The translations under genes and the position numbers were made by a program. DNA of 34,833 nt from Candidatus Cryptobacteroides faecihippi (GTDB taxonomy: Bacteria; Bacteroidota; Bacteroidia; Bacteroidales; UBA932), in contig JAGHSC010000072.1 in assembly GCA_018066065.1 (NCBI GenBank), forward strand, positions 1 through 34,833, written 5' to 3'. How positions within the stretch are numbered: position 1 is the stretch's first letter; each line of letters begins with the position of its first letter. The notes beneath the pieces are model-generated. The model ran no database searches and had not been told where the DNA came from. It saw only the letters and a list, made by a program, of their open reading frames with translations. Positions 7,686-16,147 of this stretch are shown one piece after another.

Positions 7686-8702
7686 CTAGCGGAGGATTCC
7701 GTCCGAGTACTCGGCACTGTAGGAAATCTGTCCATCGTCTTCATGGATCCAGGTCCTGAAGGAACGCTCTCCTTCCTTGAAGACGATGACACGGGTGCCG
7801 TGCATCAGATGATGGTAGACAGTGTCGTCACCGCTGAACCTCCCGTACGCGAGGGCGATGCCCATGTGCTCGACGATGAAGTCGCTGTCATGGTCATGGC
7901 CGCAGAAGACACCCATCGTGCTTCCGCCTTCCAGCATCGCAGCGAACATCCCGGAGTTGATCCTGCTGTGGCCGCCATACTCGCCCCTTACTCCCTTGAC
8001 GTTGTTGTGGGTGAAGTGCTGCGCAGTCGTGTTCTCCCATGCCTCGATGAACTCAGGCAGGGGAATATGAAAGAATGCAGCCGACGGAAGCACTCTTCCA
8101 TGCTCGGAAGCACTCTGGGCGAACTGGGACCTTATCCAGCAGACCTGGTCGAAGTCGAACCACTCGTATCTGATCGGCTTGCCTGCATAGGGGCTGTCGG
8201 CCTGGATCGAGGTGTGAGAGTCGAGGAAATAGAACTCCATTGCGTCGTCCCTTCCCTTGGAACAGCGCACCGGAATCCTTATGTCGGCAAGCTTGCCGTC
8301 TGCCCCCAGTGAGTTCAGGGAGTACTTGCAGGACGTGATCATCTCCGACATCTCCTCCTTGGTCATGCCCATCTCCTGGTCATGGTTGCCGAAGACGATG
8401 CAGAAAGGGATCCTGAATGAGTCGAGAGTGTCAAGCACGCTCCTGAGCATCTCCCTGGAGTACTTCGCTCCTGTGACGACATCGCCGGTGACTGCGATCA
8501 TGTCAGGCCTTTCCGCTTCGACGATGTATCTGATTCTGGCGAATGTCTTCTCAGCCTGATCCGGGCGTTCCCCCACAAGGTGCAGGTCGGTGAGCTGGAT
8601 GACCTTGAATTCACCTGACTTGCCGAATCTCAGGGTCGGAGCCCCTGCGGCAGCTGCCGTGCAGATAAGCACGGCAGCCAGGATTGCGGCTATTTTGCCC
8701 AT
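7686..8702 (-). CDS. Exported calcineurin-like metallophosphoesterase
   Basis: The 338-residue protein has a signal peptide (about 1-20) and all metal-ligand motifs of the calcineurin-like phosphoesterase fold: TDLH (38-41), GDVV (73-76), GNHD (105-108), FHIP (211-214) and GHDH (268-271). It resembles the purple-acid-phosphatase-like Dcr2/Sia1 group of Bacteroidota, and it should hydrolyse phosphomonoesters or diesters in the periplasm. The open frame extends to 8996, but the ATG at 8702 is the one followed by a signal peptide. That start overlaps the last 13 bases of the GH2 gene in another frame, so translation is coupled. It is the last gene of the GH78 operon. Confidence 0.85.
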   Translation of the reverse strand: MGKIAAILAAVLICTAAAAGAPTLRFGKSGEFKVIQLTDLHLVGERPDQAEKTFARIRYIVEAERPDMIAVTGDVVTGAKYSREMLRSVLDTLDSFRIPFCIVFGNHDQEMGMTKEEMSEMITSCKYSLNSLGADGKLADIRIPVRCSKGRDDAMEFYFLDSHTSIQADSPYAGKPIRYEWFDFDQVCWIRSQFAQSASEHGRVLPSAAFFHIPLPEFIEAWENTTAQHFTHNNVKGVRGEYGGHSRINSGMFAAMLEGGSTMGVFCGHDHDSDFIVEHMGIALAYGRFSGDDTVYHHLMHGTRVIVFKEGERSFRTWIHEDDGQISYSAEYSDGILR

Positions 8703-10492
8703 TCTGGGTCCTGTCCGAGGATTGCCTTGAGTCGGGCGGCATCGAACTTCGCCTTGCGGTCGTAGGTGTAGATACCGTTCTGCTCCTGCTCGACATCGGT
8801 CAGCTGGGTGTAGCAGAAACCGCTGATGTAGTCGAAGCTGAGGATGGTGTCCGTCAGGCCCTTGATCCTGTCGTAGAACTCGTCGAGTGATTTCGGACCC
8901 TGTCCGTAGCCCCAGGTGTTCGCGGCGTACTGCTCGATCACCCACTTGATTCCGCCGTACTCGTCGAGGAAGTAAGGCTGTCCATCGTAAGGGCATTCCT
9001 CGTTCTTGTCGTAGGTAGGGACGGTTCCGTCTCCCTTCAGGGTGAGGTCCTTCCTGAGTCCTTCAGCGTCCTGGTTGTAGTCGTGGTAGCTCCAGAGGTC
9101 GGTGATGACGTGGTAGCCGCCGCTGACGTCGTTGACCGGCCTGTAGTCGAGGTTGTGGGTCATGGTGTAGACATCCATGACCATCCTGTCATGGACTCTT
9201 CCGCCTTCATTGCCCTTGTTCCTTGCCCAGGTCTCGTTGAACGGAGTCCATCCGATGATCGAAGGATGGTTGCGGTCGCGTACCACGATCTCCTGCCACT
9301 CGGTCACGAAATTCCTTGTGGCATCCTCCCTGTTGACGTCGAATCCCCAGCTGGATGATTCACCCCATGTGAGGTAGCCGAGCTTGTCGGCCCAGTAGTG
9401 GAATCTCTCTTCAAAGACCTTCTGATGGAGACGGGCGCCGTTGAAGCCGACGGCCTGGCTCATGAGGATGTCGTTCTTCAGTGCCTCGTCGGACGGAGCT
9501 GTCCAGATGCCGTCAGGGTAGAAACCCTGGTCGAGGACCAGTCTGAGGAAGACAGGCTTGTTGTTGAGGTAGATCCTGTTGCCTTCGATGTGGATCTTGC
9601 GCATGCCTGCGTAGGAGGTTACCTTGTCGATGGTGTTGCCGTCCTTGTCCGTCACCACATATTCAATGTCGTAGAGGAACGGGCTGTCAGGGGACCAGGT
9701 CTTGACCTTCTTGATCGGAAGGGAGATGCTGGTGACCGACGAAGCCTTCACGGATGCGCTGGAGATAACCTTTCCTTCGTCGAGGACCTTTACGCTGAGG
9801 GTCTGGCCGTCGAGCGAGAAGAATGATGGCTCGACGATGAAACGGCTGTTGTCGAGGTCAGGCTTGACGTAGGCTGCCTTGAGTCCTGCAGGAGCGACTG
9901 CCTCCATCCAGACGGTCTGCCAGATGCCTGTGATCCTGGTGTACTGGCATCCGTAGGAGTTGAGCCGCTCTGACTGCTTTCCTCCCGGCTGGAGTCTCGA
10001 GCGGGTGTTGTCCTCGACCTTGAGCACGAGGTTGGCTTCCTCTCCGGCCTTGACGAATCTCGTGATGTCGAACTCGAAGGAAGCAGAGCCTCCCCAGTGC
10101 CTTCCGGCGAGGGATCCGTTGACGTAGAGAGCACAGTACCAGTCGACTCCTCCGAAGTGGATCAGCACCTTGCGGCCGTCCCATGAAGAAGGGACGCTGA
10201 CCTTGCGCTGGTACCACATCGAGTAGATGAAGTCCTTGTGGCCGACGCCCGAAAGCTCGCTTTCAGGGCAGAATGGGACGGTGATCTTTCCTTCAAAGCC
10301 CTGTGAGGCGTTCAGGCCGCGCTCGAGTCCGGAGTTCGGCATGTCGAAGGTGTAGGTCCATGTTCCGTTGAGGTTCATCCATTCGGTCCTCTCGAACTGA
10401 GGCCTTGGATATTCAGGTCTTGGGATGTTGTTCTGCGCTGCGAGGGAGATGCCCATGAAGAGCGCGAGGATGATGAGTGCTGTCTTTTTCAT
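8690..10492 (-). CDS. Glycoside hydrolase family 2 enzyme (beta-galactosidase/glucuronidase type)
   Basis: The 600-residue secreted protein has a signal peptide (about 1-19), an N-terminal jelly-roll sugar-binding domain (about 30-200, with LNGTWTYTFD and VNGSLAGRHWGG), an immunoglobulin-like domain (about 200-300) and a TIM-barrel (about 300-595). The barrel carries the GH2 retaining pair: acid/base Glu420 in GWTPFNETW and nucleophile Glu511 in FLDEYGG. It is compact for GH2, lacking C-terminal accessory domains. GH2 covers beta-galactosidase, beta-glucuronidase, beta-mannosidase and others, so specificity is open. It lies nine bases downstream of the WbsX-like gene and overlaps the phosphoesterase gene. 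Confidence 0.9.
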   Translation of the reverse strand: MKKTALIILALFMGISLAAQNNIPRPEYPRPQFERTEWMNLNGTWTYTFDMPNSGLERGLNASQGFEGKITVPFCPESELSGVGHKDFIYSMWYQRKVSVPSSWDGRKVLIHFGGVDWYCALYVNGSLAGRHWGGSASFEFDITRFVKAGEEANLVLKVEDNTRSRLQPGGKQSERLNSYGCQYTRITGIWQTVWMEAVAPAGLKAAYVKPDLDNSRFIVEPSFFSLDGQTLSVKVLDEGKVISSASVKASSVTSISLPIKKVKTWSPDSPFLYDIEYVVTDKDGNTIDKVTSYAGMRKIHIEGNRIYLNNKPVFLRLVLDQGFYPDGIWTAPSDEALKNDILMSQAVGFNGARLHQKVFEERFHYWADKLGYLTWGESSSWGFDVNREDATRNFVTEWQEIVVRDRNHPSIIGWTPFNETWARNKGNEGGRVHDRMVMDVYTMTHNLDYRPVNDVSGGYHVITDLWSYHDYNQDAEGLRKDLTLKGDGTVPTYDKNEECPYDGQPYFLDEYGGIKWVIEQYAANTWGYGQGPKSLDEFYDRIKGLTDTILSFDYISGFCYTQLTDVEQEQNGIYTYDRKAKFDAARLKAILGQDPEWAK

Positions 10493-10501
10493 TATTTGGT
10501 T

Positions 10502-11674
10502 CTATTTTTCGTATTTTCTGTCAACCATGACGTCCTTGACGGCGTCGATGTAGGAGAAGCCGTGCTTGATGTCAGGAAGGAGATAGGCGGCTTCCACCCA
10601 TTCGTTGAATGCGTAGATGGTGATCATCTTTGGCTGCTCAGGCTTGCTGTCGGCGTAGTCCTTGGCACGCTGGAGGAAGCCTGCGAAGGCTTCCGGTGTG
10701 ACATTGTGCTTGAGTGCTCCATGGTAGTCTCCATTCGGATAGCGTGGGCTGTCGTCGAAGTTGATCGATGCGTTGGCGAAGAATGGGACATCGAGGGCGG
10801 CATTCCATTTCTCGACGCGCTTCCAGTAGTTCTCGCCCCAGAGGATGTAGTCATCCGGGAATGGATTCTCCCAGTTGTAGAAAGTCACGCTGTTGACTCC
10901 AAGATTCTTGACTCCGTCCAGCACGAATTGGTTAGGGTCTCCCTGGGTCACGAGCTGGAGATGCATTCCCGGGAAGCCTGCCTCTGCGACCTTCTCCCTG
11001 AGGTAGTCCATTGCCTTGGCTGCTTCCTCGAAGCTTCCGAAACCGGTGATGAAGTTGTTCAGCTGGTAGAGGGTGAAGAGAGGCTTTCCATCGAGCTTGA
11101 GGTAGTTAGGCTCCTTGAAGTAGCCGACAAGCTTCTCGACTATGTTCTTGAAGTCATCCCAGCCGACAGCACCATCCCAGAGCATGGAATCGTCGTCACC
11201 GTGGCGGTAGGCGTTCCAGTAGTTGCGTGGCACCGAGTGGTTTGCCCACATCACGTAGAAGTGCATCTTCATCCTGTTGCTGGCCTTGAGGAATCCTTCG
11301 TCGAGGCAGCTCTCAAGGAATGGCTGATGGTCGAACCAGTACCAGTCAAAGGCGAAGGTGTTGACTCCGTGCGAGCTGGCGAGATCGATCCAGCGCTCCA
11401 TGACCTGAGGGTCATCGTCCATCTCGTAGCCCCAGAGAGGGACTTTCGGCTGGTACTGTCCCTCGAACTGAGGCTGGGCCCTGCGGATGATTTCCCATTC
11501 GCCTTCGCCCTTGTCCCAGAGCTCTCGGTTGGCCAGTGCGTCATCGTGGCAGGATGGCCAGATGTACGCTGAGACGATGTATTCCGGATTCTCAAGTCCA
11601 TCCTTGACATTGGATGTGCTGTTGCATCCGATGAGGCAGCAGATGGCTGCCAGAAATGCTGCAGTACGTTTCAT
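10502..11674 (-). CDS. WbsX/GH99-like lipoprotein
   Basis: The 390-residue protein has a lipoprotein signal (MKRTAAFLAAICCLIGC, Cys17). It then shows a WbsX/GH99-like barrel: YIWPSCHDD near the start, WIDLASSHGVNTFAFDWYWFD (around 93-113), and a C-terminal Y-A-F-N-E-W-V-E-A-A motif equivalent to the N-E-W-x-E of the family. GH99 enzymes are endo-alpha-mannosidases, but the GH99-like branch found in polysaccharide loci is mostly uncharacterised. It lies 18 bases after the GH78 gene and nine before the GH2 gene, so it belongs to one operon. It is related to, but clearly different from, the protein encoded at 20426-22324. Confidence 0.82.
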   Translation of the reverse strand: MKRTAAFLAAICCLIGCNSTSNVKDGLENPEYIVSAYIWPSCHDDALANRELWDKGEGEWEIIRRAQPQFEGQYQPKVPLWGYEMDDDPQVMERWIDLASSHGVNTFAFDWYWFDHQPFLESCLDEGFLKASNRMKMHFYVMWANHSVPRNYWNAYRHGDDDSMLWDGAVGWDDFKNIVEKLVGYFKEPNYLKLDGKPLFTLYQLNNFITGFGSFEEAAKAMDYLREKVAEAGFPGMHLQLVTQGDPNQFVLDGVKNLGVNSVTFYNWENPFPDDYILWGENYWKRVEKWNAALDVPFFANASINFDDSPRYPNGDYHGALKHNVTPEAFAGFLQRAKDYADSKPEQPKMITIYAFNEWVEAAYLLPDIKHGFSYIDAVKDVMVDRKYEK

Positions 11675-11692
11675 TATGCTTTCCTGTGTTTC

Positions 11693-14605
11693 TTATTCGA
11701 GATTGAATGTGAAGGTGTAGCTTCCGGAGCCTGTTACGATGCGTCCGTTTTCTGCGGAGATGATGCCGTTCCTGCCTTCGGTGATGGCCTTGCCTGATTC
11801 CTTGACCCCGGTGGCATTCTCCGGGAGGATCACGTCGGCCGTGGTTCCGGCAGGGATCTTGACTTCAAGGGTGATCCTGCCGTCCTTCCTGGTCCAGTTG
11901 CTGACGATCCTGCCGTAGACGCTGTCGTAGTGGCATTCCACGTTGTCGAGGCTGGAGATGAATGATGGGTGGATCAGCGTGTGGCGGAATCCAGGGGCAT
12001 CCTCGTCGAACTGGATGCCGGCCAGATGGCGGTAGAAGTACTCACTGACGGAGCAGAACGGGAGGTGGTTCTGTGAGTCGTACCCATCCCATGTCTCCCA
12101 CATCGAGTTGGCTCCCTTGGCGACCATGTAGCCCCAGCTTGGGTAGGTAGGCTGCGTGACCATCTGGAAGGTGAGCTCCGGATCGACTTCCGGCATGTAG
12201 CCCATCAGGGACTGGATGCCGAGGAAGCCGGTTCCGAGATGCGAGTCGTTTGCCTTGATCTGTGAGATAAGCTCGCTCTCGACAGCGTCCTTCTCCTGCT
12301 CGGGCACGAGGCCGTAGTAGAGGGCGGTGACGTTGGTGCTCTGGCGGTAGCCGGTCGGAACCGTGCCATGGTAGCTGTGTGTCTCCGGATCGTAGAATTC
12401 GTCGTTGAAGTGGCCGGCTATCTCCTTTGCACGCTGCTCGTAGTAGCTGGCCTTGTCGCTGAGGCCCAGCGCCTTGCATATTCCTGCAAGCTTCCTGTGC
12501 ACGAGATAGTGCGAGGTCGTGCCGTAGAATGGGAGGCCCTCCGGCGGAGCCATGTCGTTGTGTCGAGGCTTGGAGTCGTCGATGGTCGGATGAGGCGAGA
12601 TCCAGTCGCCCAGGACGTCGTTGATGATGTCAGGCTTGCCTGGAAGCTCCCTGTGGAGCCTGCTGCTGGCGGCGAAGGTCTCCATGTTCCTGAGGTTGTC
12701 GGAAAGGATCTTTGTGTCGCCGTAGAAGTGGAGCATGTCCGTCGGGACATAGACGAGGGCTGCAGGCCATGTCGTGGAGGTGTTTCCGTCGTAGCCGGTG
12801 GAAGGGGCGACGGTCACGTAGCCTCCCTGAGGGGTCTCGGAAAGGGCGAGGTCCCTGACCCATTTCTCGAAGAAGAGGGCCATGTTGAAGTTGTACATCG
12901 TGGCCTTGCTGACGATGTAGGTGTCGCAGGTCCAGCCCTGCTTCTCTCTGTGCGGACAGTCGGTCGGGATGCTCACGAAGTTGCTGAGCATGCTGTTGAT
13001 CGAGTTCTGCTGGAGGGTGTTGACCACCTCGTCGGAGCACCTGAACGAGCCGTTCGTCTCGAAGTCTGTGTGTACAGGGATGCCCTCGACGCCGACGATC
13101 TCGATGTCGCTGTCGGCCCAGACACGGATGTACTGGAATCCCTTGTAGGAGAACATGCACTCGAAGGTCTCCTCGCCTTCACCCTTCATGATGTAGCCGT
13201 TCTGCTGGCGCACGTTGATGCACTTGTCGTAGAAAGAGGCGTAGAGAGGGTCCTTCTTGTCGTAGACGTAGCATGATGGGGCGAGGTCCGGGCATATGTC
13301 CTTGTTCGAAGGGCGTTCGCAGTACTCGACCAGCACCCTGGTGCCGCGCGCTCCCTTGACTGTTACCCTTGCCCAGCCGGCGATCTCCTTGCCGATGTCG
13401 TAGACCTTGCTGCCCAGGTAGGAGTCGATGACGCGCACCGGGTTCAGTGGAGCGAACTTCCTGACAGGCGGCATGACCTGCGCCTGGAGGCTTGTCTCGA
13501 ATGGGATCAGGCTTGCCTGGGCCCACTGCGAGTCATCGAAGCCGGGCCTGTCCCAGCCTTCCTTCTCCTCGCGGGCGTCGTAGAGCTCGCCATGCCTGGT
13601 GTCGTCGTAGATGACAGGTCCGCCCGCTGTCTTCCAGGAAGCGTCTGTCTTGATGTACTCGGTCCTGCCGTCTGAATATTCAATCTTCAGGAGGGCTATC
13701 ACTTTCGGCTCGTCCACCCATGAGGAGCGGCAGAGGCCCCATATGTCGTTGCAGATCGGTTCGTACTGGCCGCGTCCGAGCATGACTCCGATGGCGTTGT
13801 CGCCCTCGATCAGGTCGGTGACGTCATAGCGGTCGTAGATGGATCTCTGGTCGAAGTTGGTCCAGGCTGGGTTCAGCTCCCTGTCTCCGACTCTCTTTCC
13901 GTTGAGGTAGGGGATGTAGTAGCCAAGGCCGCAGATGTAGAGGTCGGCCTTCCTGACCTTGCCGACAGTGGTGAATTCCTTGCGGAAGAGAGGTGACGGG
14001 TCGTAGTCGGTCATCTCCCAGATCGTGAAGATGCTGGAGTCCTTCCAGTTTGCCCATGGCCAGGACTCTCCCGGAATCATGCCGACGGAGGTCTGCCTCT
14101 CGATTTCCTTCTGCTCGTTCCATTCGGACTGCCAGGTCTCGCGGTCCTTGAAGGCAATCCATTCAGCTCCCTTCCAGGCGTCCTTGGACAGGAGGCCCAT
14201 GGACCACCTTGCAGGCTTGCTCCAGCGGGATGCCTTGCCGTCCGCGTTCCAGACCCTGACCTTCCAGTAATAGTCCTTCATGGACTCGAGCCTTGCACCT
14301 GAATATTCAATGCTGACGCTTTCCCCGGACTCGACCTTGCCGGTGTTCCAGATGTCAGCCTTCCTCTTTGTCAGTTCCTTCCTGGATGACGCCACGAGGA
14401 TCTGATAGGCCGTCTGCCTGTCGCCTCTGGCTCCGGATTCCATGATCCAGCTGAGTCTCGGGCTCTGTGCATCGATGCATTCCGGGTCGACTGTGAACTC
14501 GCATCGCAGTCCTTTTGCCTTGACTCCAGCCATCATGCCGGTCTGTGTGAGAAGGACGGTTATGATGCCTGCCGCGAGGGCTTTGCAGATTCTTTTGAAT
14601 GTCAT
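11693..14605 (-). CDS. GH78 alpha-L-rhamnosidase
   Basis: The 970-residue secreted protein follows the full GH78 plan. It has a signal peptide, a fibronectin-like N domain (AKGLRCEFTVDPECIDAQSP is characteristic), the Bac_rhamnosid_N domain (about 200-370) and concanavalin-like domain. Next is the six-hairpin catalytic (alpha/alpha)6 barrel (about 490-840), then a C-terminal beta-sandwich. The acid-catalysis motif reads T-D-C-P-H-R-E-K-Q-G-W-T-C-D (Glu554), where many relatives have R-x-E-R-x-G-W-x-G-D. MWETWDGYDSQNH closes the active site. It releases terminal alpha-linked rhamnose, for example from rhamnogalacturonan or arabinogalactan caps. It heads the four-gene minus-strand operon, driven by a promoter at 14634-14664. 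Two exact TGAATATTCA palindromes lie inside it. Confidence 0.93.
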   Translation of the reverse strand: MTFKRICKALAAGIITVLLTQTGMMAGVKAKGLRCEFTVDPECIDAQSPRLSWIMESGARGDRQTAYQILVASSRKELTKRKADIWNTGKVESGESVSIEYSGARLESMKDYYWKVRVWNADGKASRWSKPARWSMGLLSKDAWKGAEWIAFKDRETWQSEWNEQKEIERQTSVGMIPGESWPWANWKDSSIFTIWEMTDYDPSPLFRKEFTTVGKVRKADLYICGLGYYIPYLNGKRVGDRELNPAWTNFDQRSIYDRYDVTDLIEGDNAIGVMLGRGQYEPICNDIWGLCRSSWVDEPKVIALLKIEYSDGRTEYIKTDASWKTAGGPVIYDDTRHGELYDAREEKEGWDRPGFDDSQWAQASLIPFETSLQAQVMPPVRKFAPLNPVRVIDSYLGSKVYDIGKEIAGWARVTVKGARGTRVLVEYCERPSNKDICPDLAPSCYVYDKKDPLYASFYDKCINVRQQNGYIMKGEGEETFECMFSYKGFQYIRVWADSDIEIVGVEGIPVHTDFETNGSFRCSDEVVNTLQQNSINSMLSNFVSIPTDCPHREKQGWTCDTYIVSKATMYNFNMALFFEKWVRDLALSETPQGGYVTVAPSTGYDGNTSTTWPAALVYVPTDMLHFYGDTKILSDNLRNMETFAASSRLHRELPGKPDIINDVLGDWISPHPTIDDSKPRHNDMAPPEGLPFYGTTSHYLVHRKLAGICKALGLSDKASYYEQRAKEIAGHFNDEFYDPETHSYHGTVPTGYRQSTNVTALYYGLVPEQEKDAVESELISQIKANDSHLGTGFLGIQSLMGYMPEVDPELTFQMVTQPTYPSWGYMVAKGANSMWETWDGYDSQNHLPFCSVSEYFYRHLAGIQFDEDAPGFRHTLIHPSFISSLDNVECHYDSVYGRIVSNWTRKDGRITLEVKIPAGTTADVILPENATGVKESGKAITEGRNGIISAENGRIVTGSGSYTFTFNLE

Positions 14606-14633
14606 TGCTTCGGTCTTTGTTTTTTGCCGTCAG

Positions 14634-14664
14634 CAAAGTAATAAAAGATCTGGCTAAAAACAAA
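14634..14664 (-). promoter_or_regulatory. Promoter of the GH78 operon
   Basis: The minus strand has TTTG (14661-14664), 19 bases, then TTACTTTG (14634-14641), one mismatch from TAnnTTTG. The box is 28 bases upstream of the rhamnosidase ATG. Confidence 0.6.
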
Positions 14665-14681
14665 TTGATTCCAATAATGAT

Positions 14682-14689
14682 TATCTTTG
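14682..14689 (+). promoter_or_regulatory. -7 promoter element TATCTTTG for the GH109-type gene
   Basis: A perfect TAnnTTTG match 36 bases before the ATG at 14726. It is back-to-back with the divergent GH78 promoter. No clear -33 TTTG is present. Confidence 0.5.
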
Positions 14690-14725
14690 TGGAATCCCGG
14701 AAATCAACAGAAATCATCAATAACA

Positions 14726-16093
14726 ATGAAGAGATCAATCATCATCGCAGTCATGTGCCTGCTCTCGCTTGCTTCCTGCAAGCCTGTGAAAACCATCACT
14801 GCATCCGTCCCTGCACACGAGGAGGATGGCGTCATCGTTCTGGAGACTCCTGCAAGGGAGCCTGGACAGGAAAGCGCCCTCGGCATGAAGTGCGAGCCGC
14901 TCGACACCGTGCGCATCGGATTCGTCGGAATCGGAGGACGTGGAACAGCTGCCGTCCAGCGCTACACCTATCTTGACAACGTCAGGGTCGTCGCCCTCTG
15001 CGACGAGAATCCTGCAAGGGTCGATGCCTGCAACGAGATCCTTGCCAACGCAGGTCTCCCTCAGGCAGCGGGCTACGTCGGCTCCGAAGCTTACAAGGAG
15101 CTCTGCGAGCGTGACGATATCGACCTTGTCTACATCGCCCCCGACTGGCTCGACCATGTTCCTGTGGCCCTCTGTGCCATGAACAACGGAAAGCATGCCG
15201 CAAACGAGGTCCCTGGTGCCATGACCATCGAGGACTGCTGGGCAATCGTCAACACTTCAGAGAAGACCCGCCGTCACTGCATGATGCTCGAGAACTGCTG
15301 CTACGACTTCTTCGAGATGGCAGCCCTCAACATGGCTCAGCAGGGTGTCTTCGGCGAGGTCTATCATGTCGAGGGTGCCTACATCCACTTCCTTGCAGAG
15401 GATTGGGGATTCAGCGAGCCTTGGAGAATCGACTACAACATGGCTCACCGCGGAGACAACTATCCTACCCACGGCCTTGGCCCGATCGCCCAGGTACTTG
15501 ACATCCATCGCGGCGACAAGTTCGACTATCTTGTCTCGATGGACACACCTTCCTACAACGGCAAGGTCGCTGCCAAGAGATACAGGGATTCCGACGAGTG
15601 CCTTGACGGAGACCACACCATCAGCCTCATCCGCACCGAGAAGGGTAAGGTTGTCGAGGTACAGCACAATGTCTACGCCTACCGTCCTTACACCAGGATG
15701 TTCCAGCTCACAGGTACCGAAGGCTTTGCGAACAAGTATCCGATCGAGCAGATTTCCGTGAAGGGCATCAGCGGACACAGGGAGGTTTCCAAGGAAGTCA
15801 TGGATTCCCTTCTCAATGCCTACAAGTTCGATTTCGTGATGGAGATCGAGGACAAGGCAAGAGAGGTCGGCGGACATGGTGGAATGGATTTCATCATGGA
15901 CTACAGGCTTGTCTACTGTCTGCACAACGGACTTCCTCTCGACCAGGATGTCTACGATGCAGCAGAGTGGAGCTGTGTCCAGGAACTCAGCCGCATCTCT
16001 CTCGAGAATGGCTCAAAGCCTGTGAAGGTTCCTGATTTCGCACGCGGCGACTGGAATGTCGTCAAGGGCTTCCGTTATGCATTCAAGGACTAG
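14726..16093 (+). CDS. GH109-type NAD-dependent glycosidase / Gfo-Idh-MocA oxidoreductase, lipoprotein
   Basis: The 455-residue protein has a lipoprotein signal (LLSLASC, Cys18). A Rossmann domain begins at V-R-I-G-F-V-G-I-G-G-R-G (62-73), and a C-terminal Gfo/Idh/MocA domain follows. N-Y-P-T-H-G-L-G-P-I-A-Q and the following D-I-H-R-G-D-K-F-D are the signature of the GH109 branch, which uses tightly bound NAD to cleave alpha-N-acetylgalactosaminides. Many GH109-annotated Bacteroidota lipoproteins have untested specificity, and an ordinary sugar oxidoreductase remains possible. The start at 14726 was preferred over the upstream frame start at 14687 because it begins the signal peptide. It diverges from the GH78 operon. 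Confidence 0.82.
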   Translation: MKRSIIIAVMCLLSLASCKPVKTITASVPAHEEDGVIVLETPAREPGQESALGMKCEPLDTVRIGFVGIGGRGTAAVQRYTYLDNVRVVALCDENPARVDACNEILANAGLPQAAGYVGSEAYKELCERDDIDLVYIAPDWLDHVPVALCAMNNGKHAANEVPGAMTIEDCWAIVNTSEKTRRHCMMLENCCYDFFEMAALNMAQQGVFGEVYHVEGAYIHFLAEDWGFSEPWRIDYNMAHRGDNYPTHGLGPIAQVLDIHRGDKFDYLVSMDTPSYNGKVAAKRYRDSDECLDGDHTISLIRTEKGKVVEVQHNVYAYRPYTRMFQLTGTEGFANKYPIEQISVKGISGHREVSKEVMDSLLNAYKFDFVMEIEDKAREVGGHGGMDFIMDYRLVYCLHNGLPLDQDVYDAAEWSCVQELSRISLENGSKPVKVPDFARGDWNVVKGFRYAFKD

Positions 16094-16106
16094 TAAAAGC
16101 CTTTTC

Positions 16107-16130
16107 GACTTTGTCCTGTAGAGTCTTTTT
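16107..16130 (+). terminator. Weak rho-independent terminator after the GH109-type gene
   Basis: GACTTT (16107-16112) pairs with AGAGTC (16120-16125), including one G-T pair, with a seven-base loop, followed by TTTTT. The stem overlaps the TTTG -33 element of the next promoter. Confidence 0.45.
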
Positions 16131-16140
16131 ATTAATTTTG
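16110..16140 (+). promoter_or_regulatory. Promoter of ackA
   Basis: TTTG (16110-16113), 19 bases, then TAATTTTG (16133-16140): a full match to the Bacteroidota consensus. The -7 box ends seven bases before the ackA ATG, so the transcript should have almost no 5' leader. Confidence 0.7.
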
Positions 16141-16147
16141 CACCATT

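Noticed and set aside
10496..11572. 358-codon open frame opposite the WbsX-like gene
   Set aside because: It is the mirror of a GC-rich coding gene: Val/Glu/Asp-rich with no domain, signal or promoter, while the minus-strand gene has a lipoprotein signal and family motifs.
12368..13276. 302-codon open frame opposite the GH78 gene
   Set aside because: Same mirror effect. The GH78 catalytic motifs are intact on the other strand.
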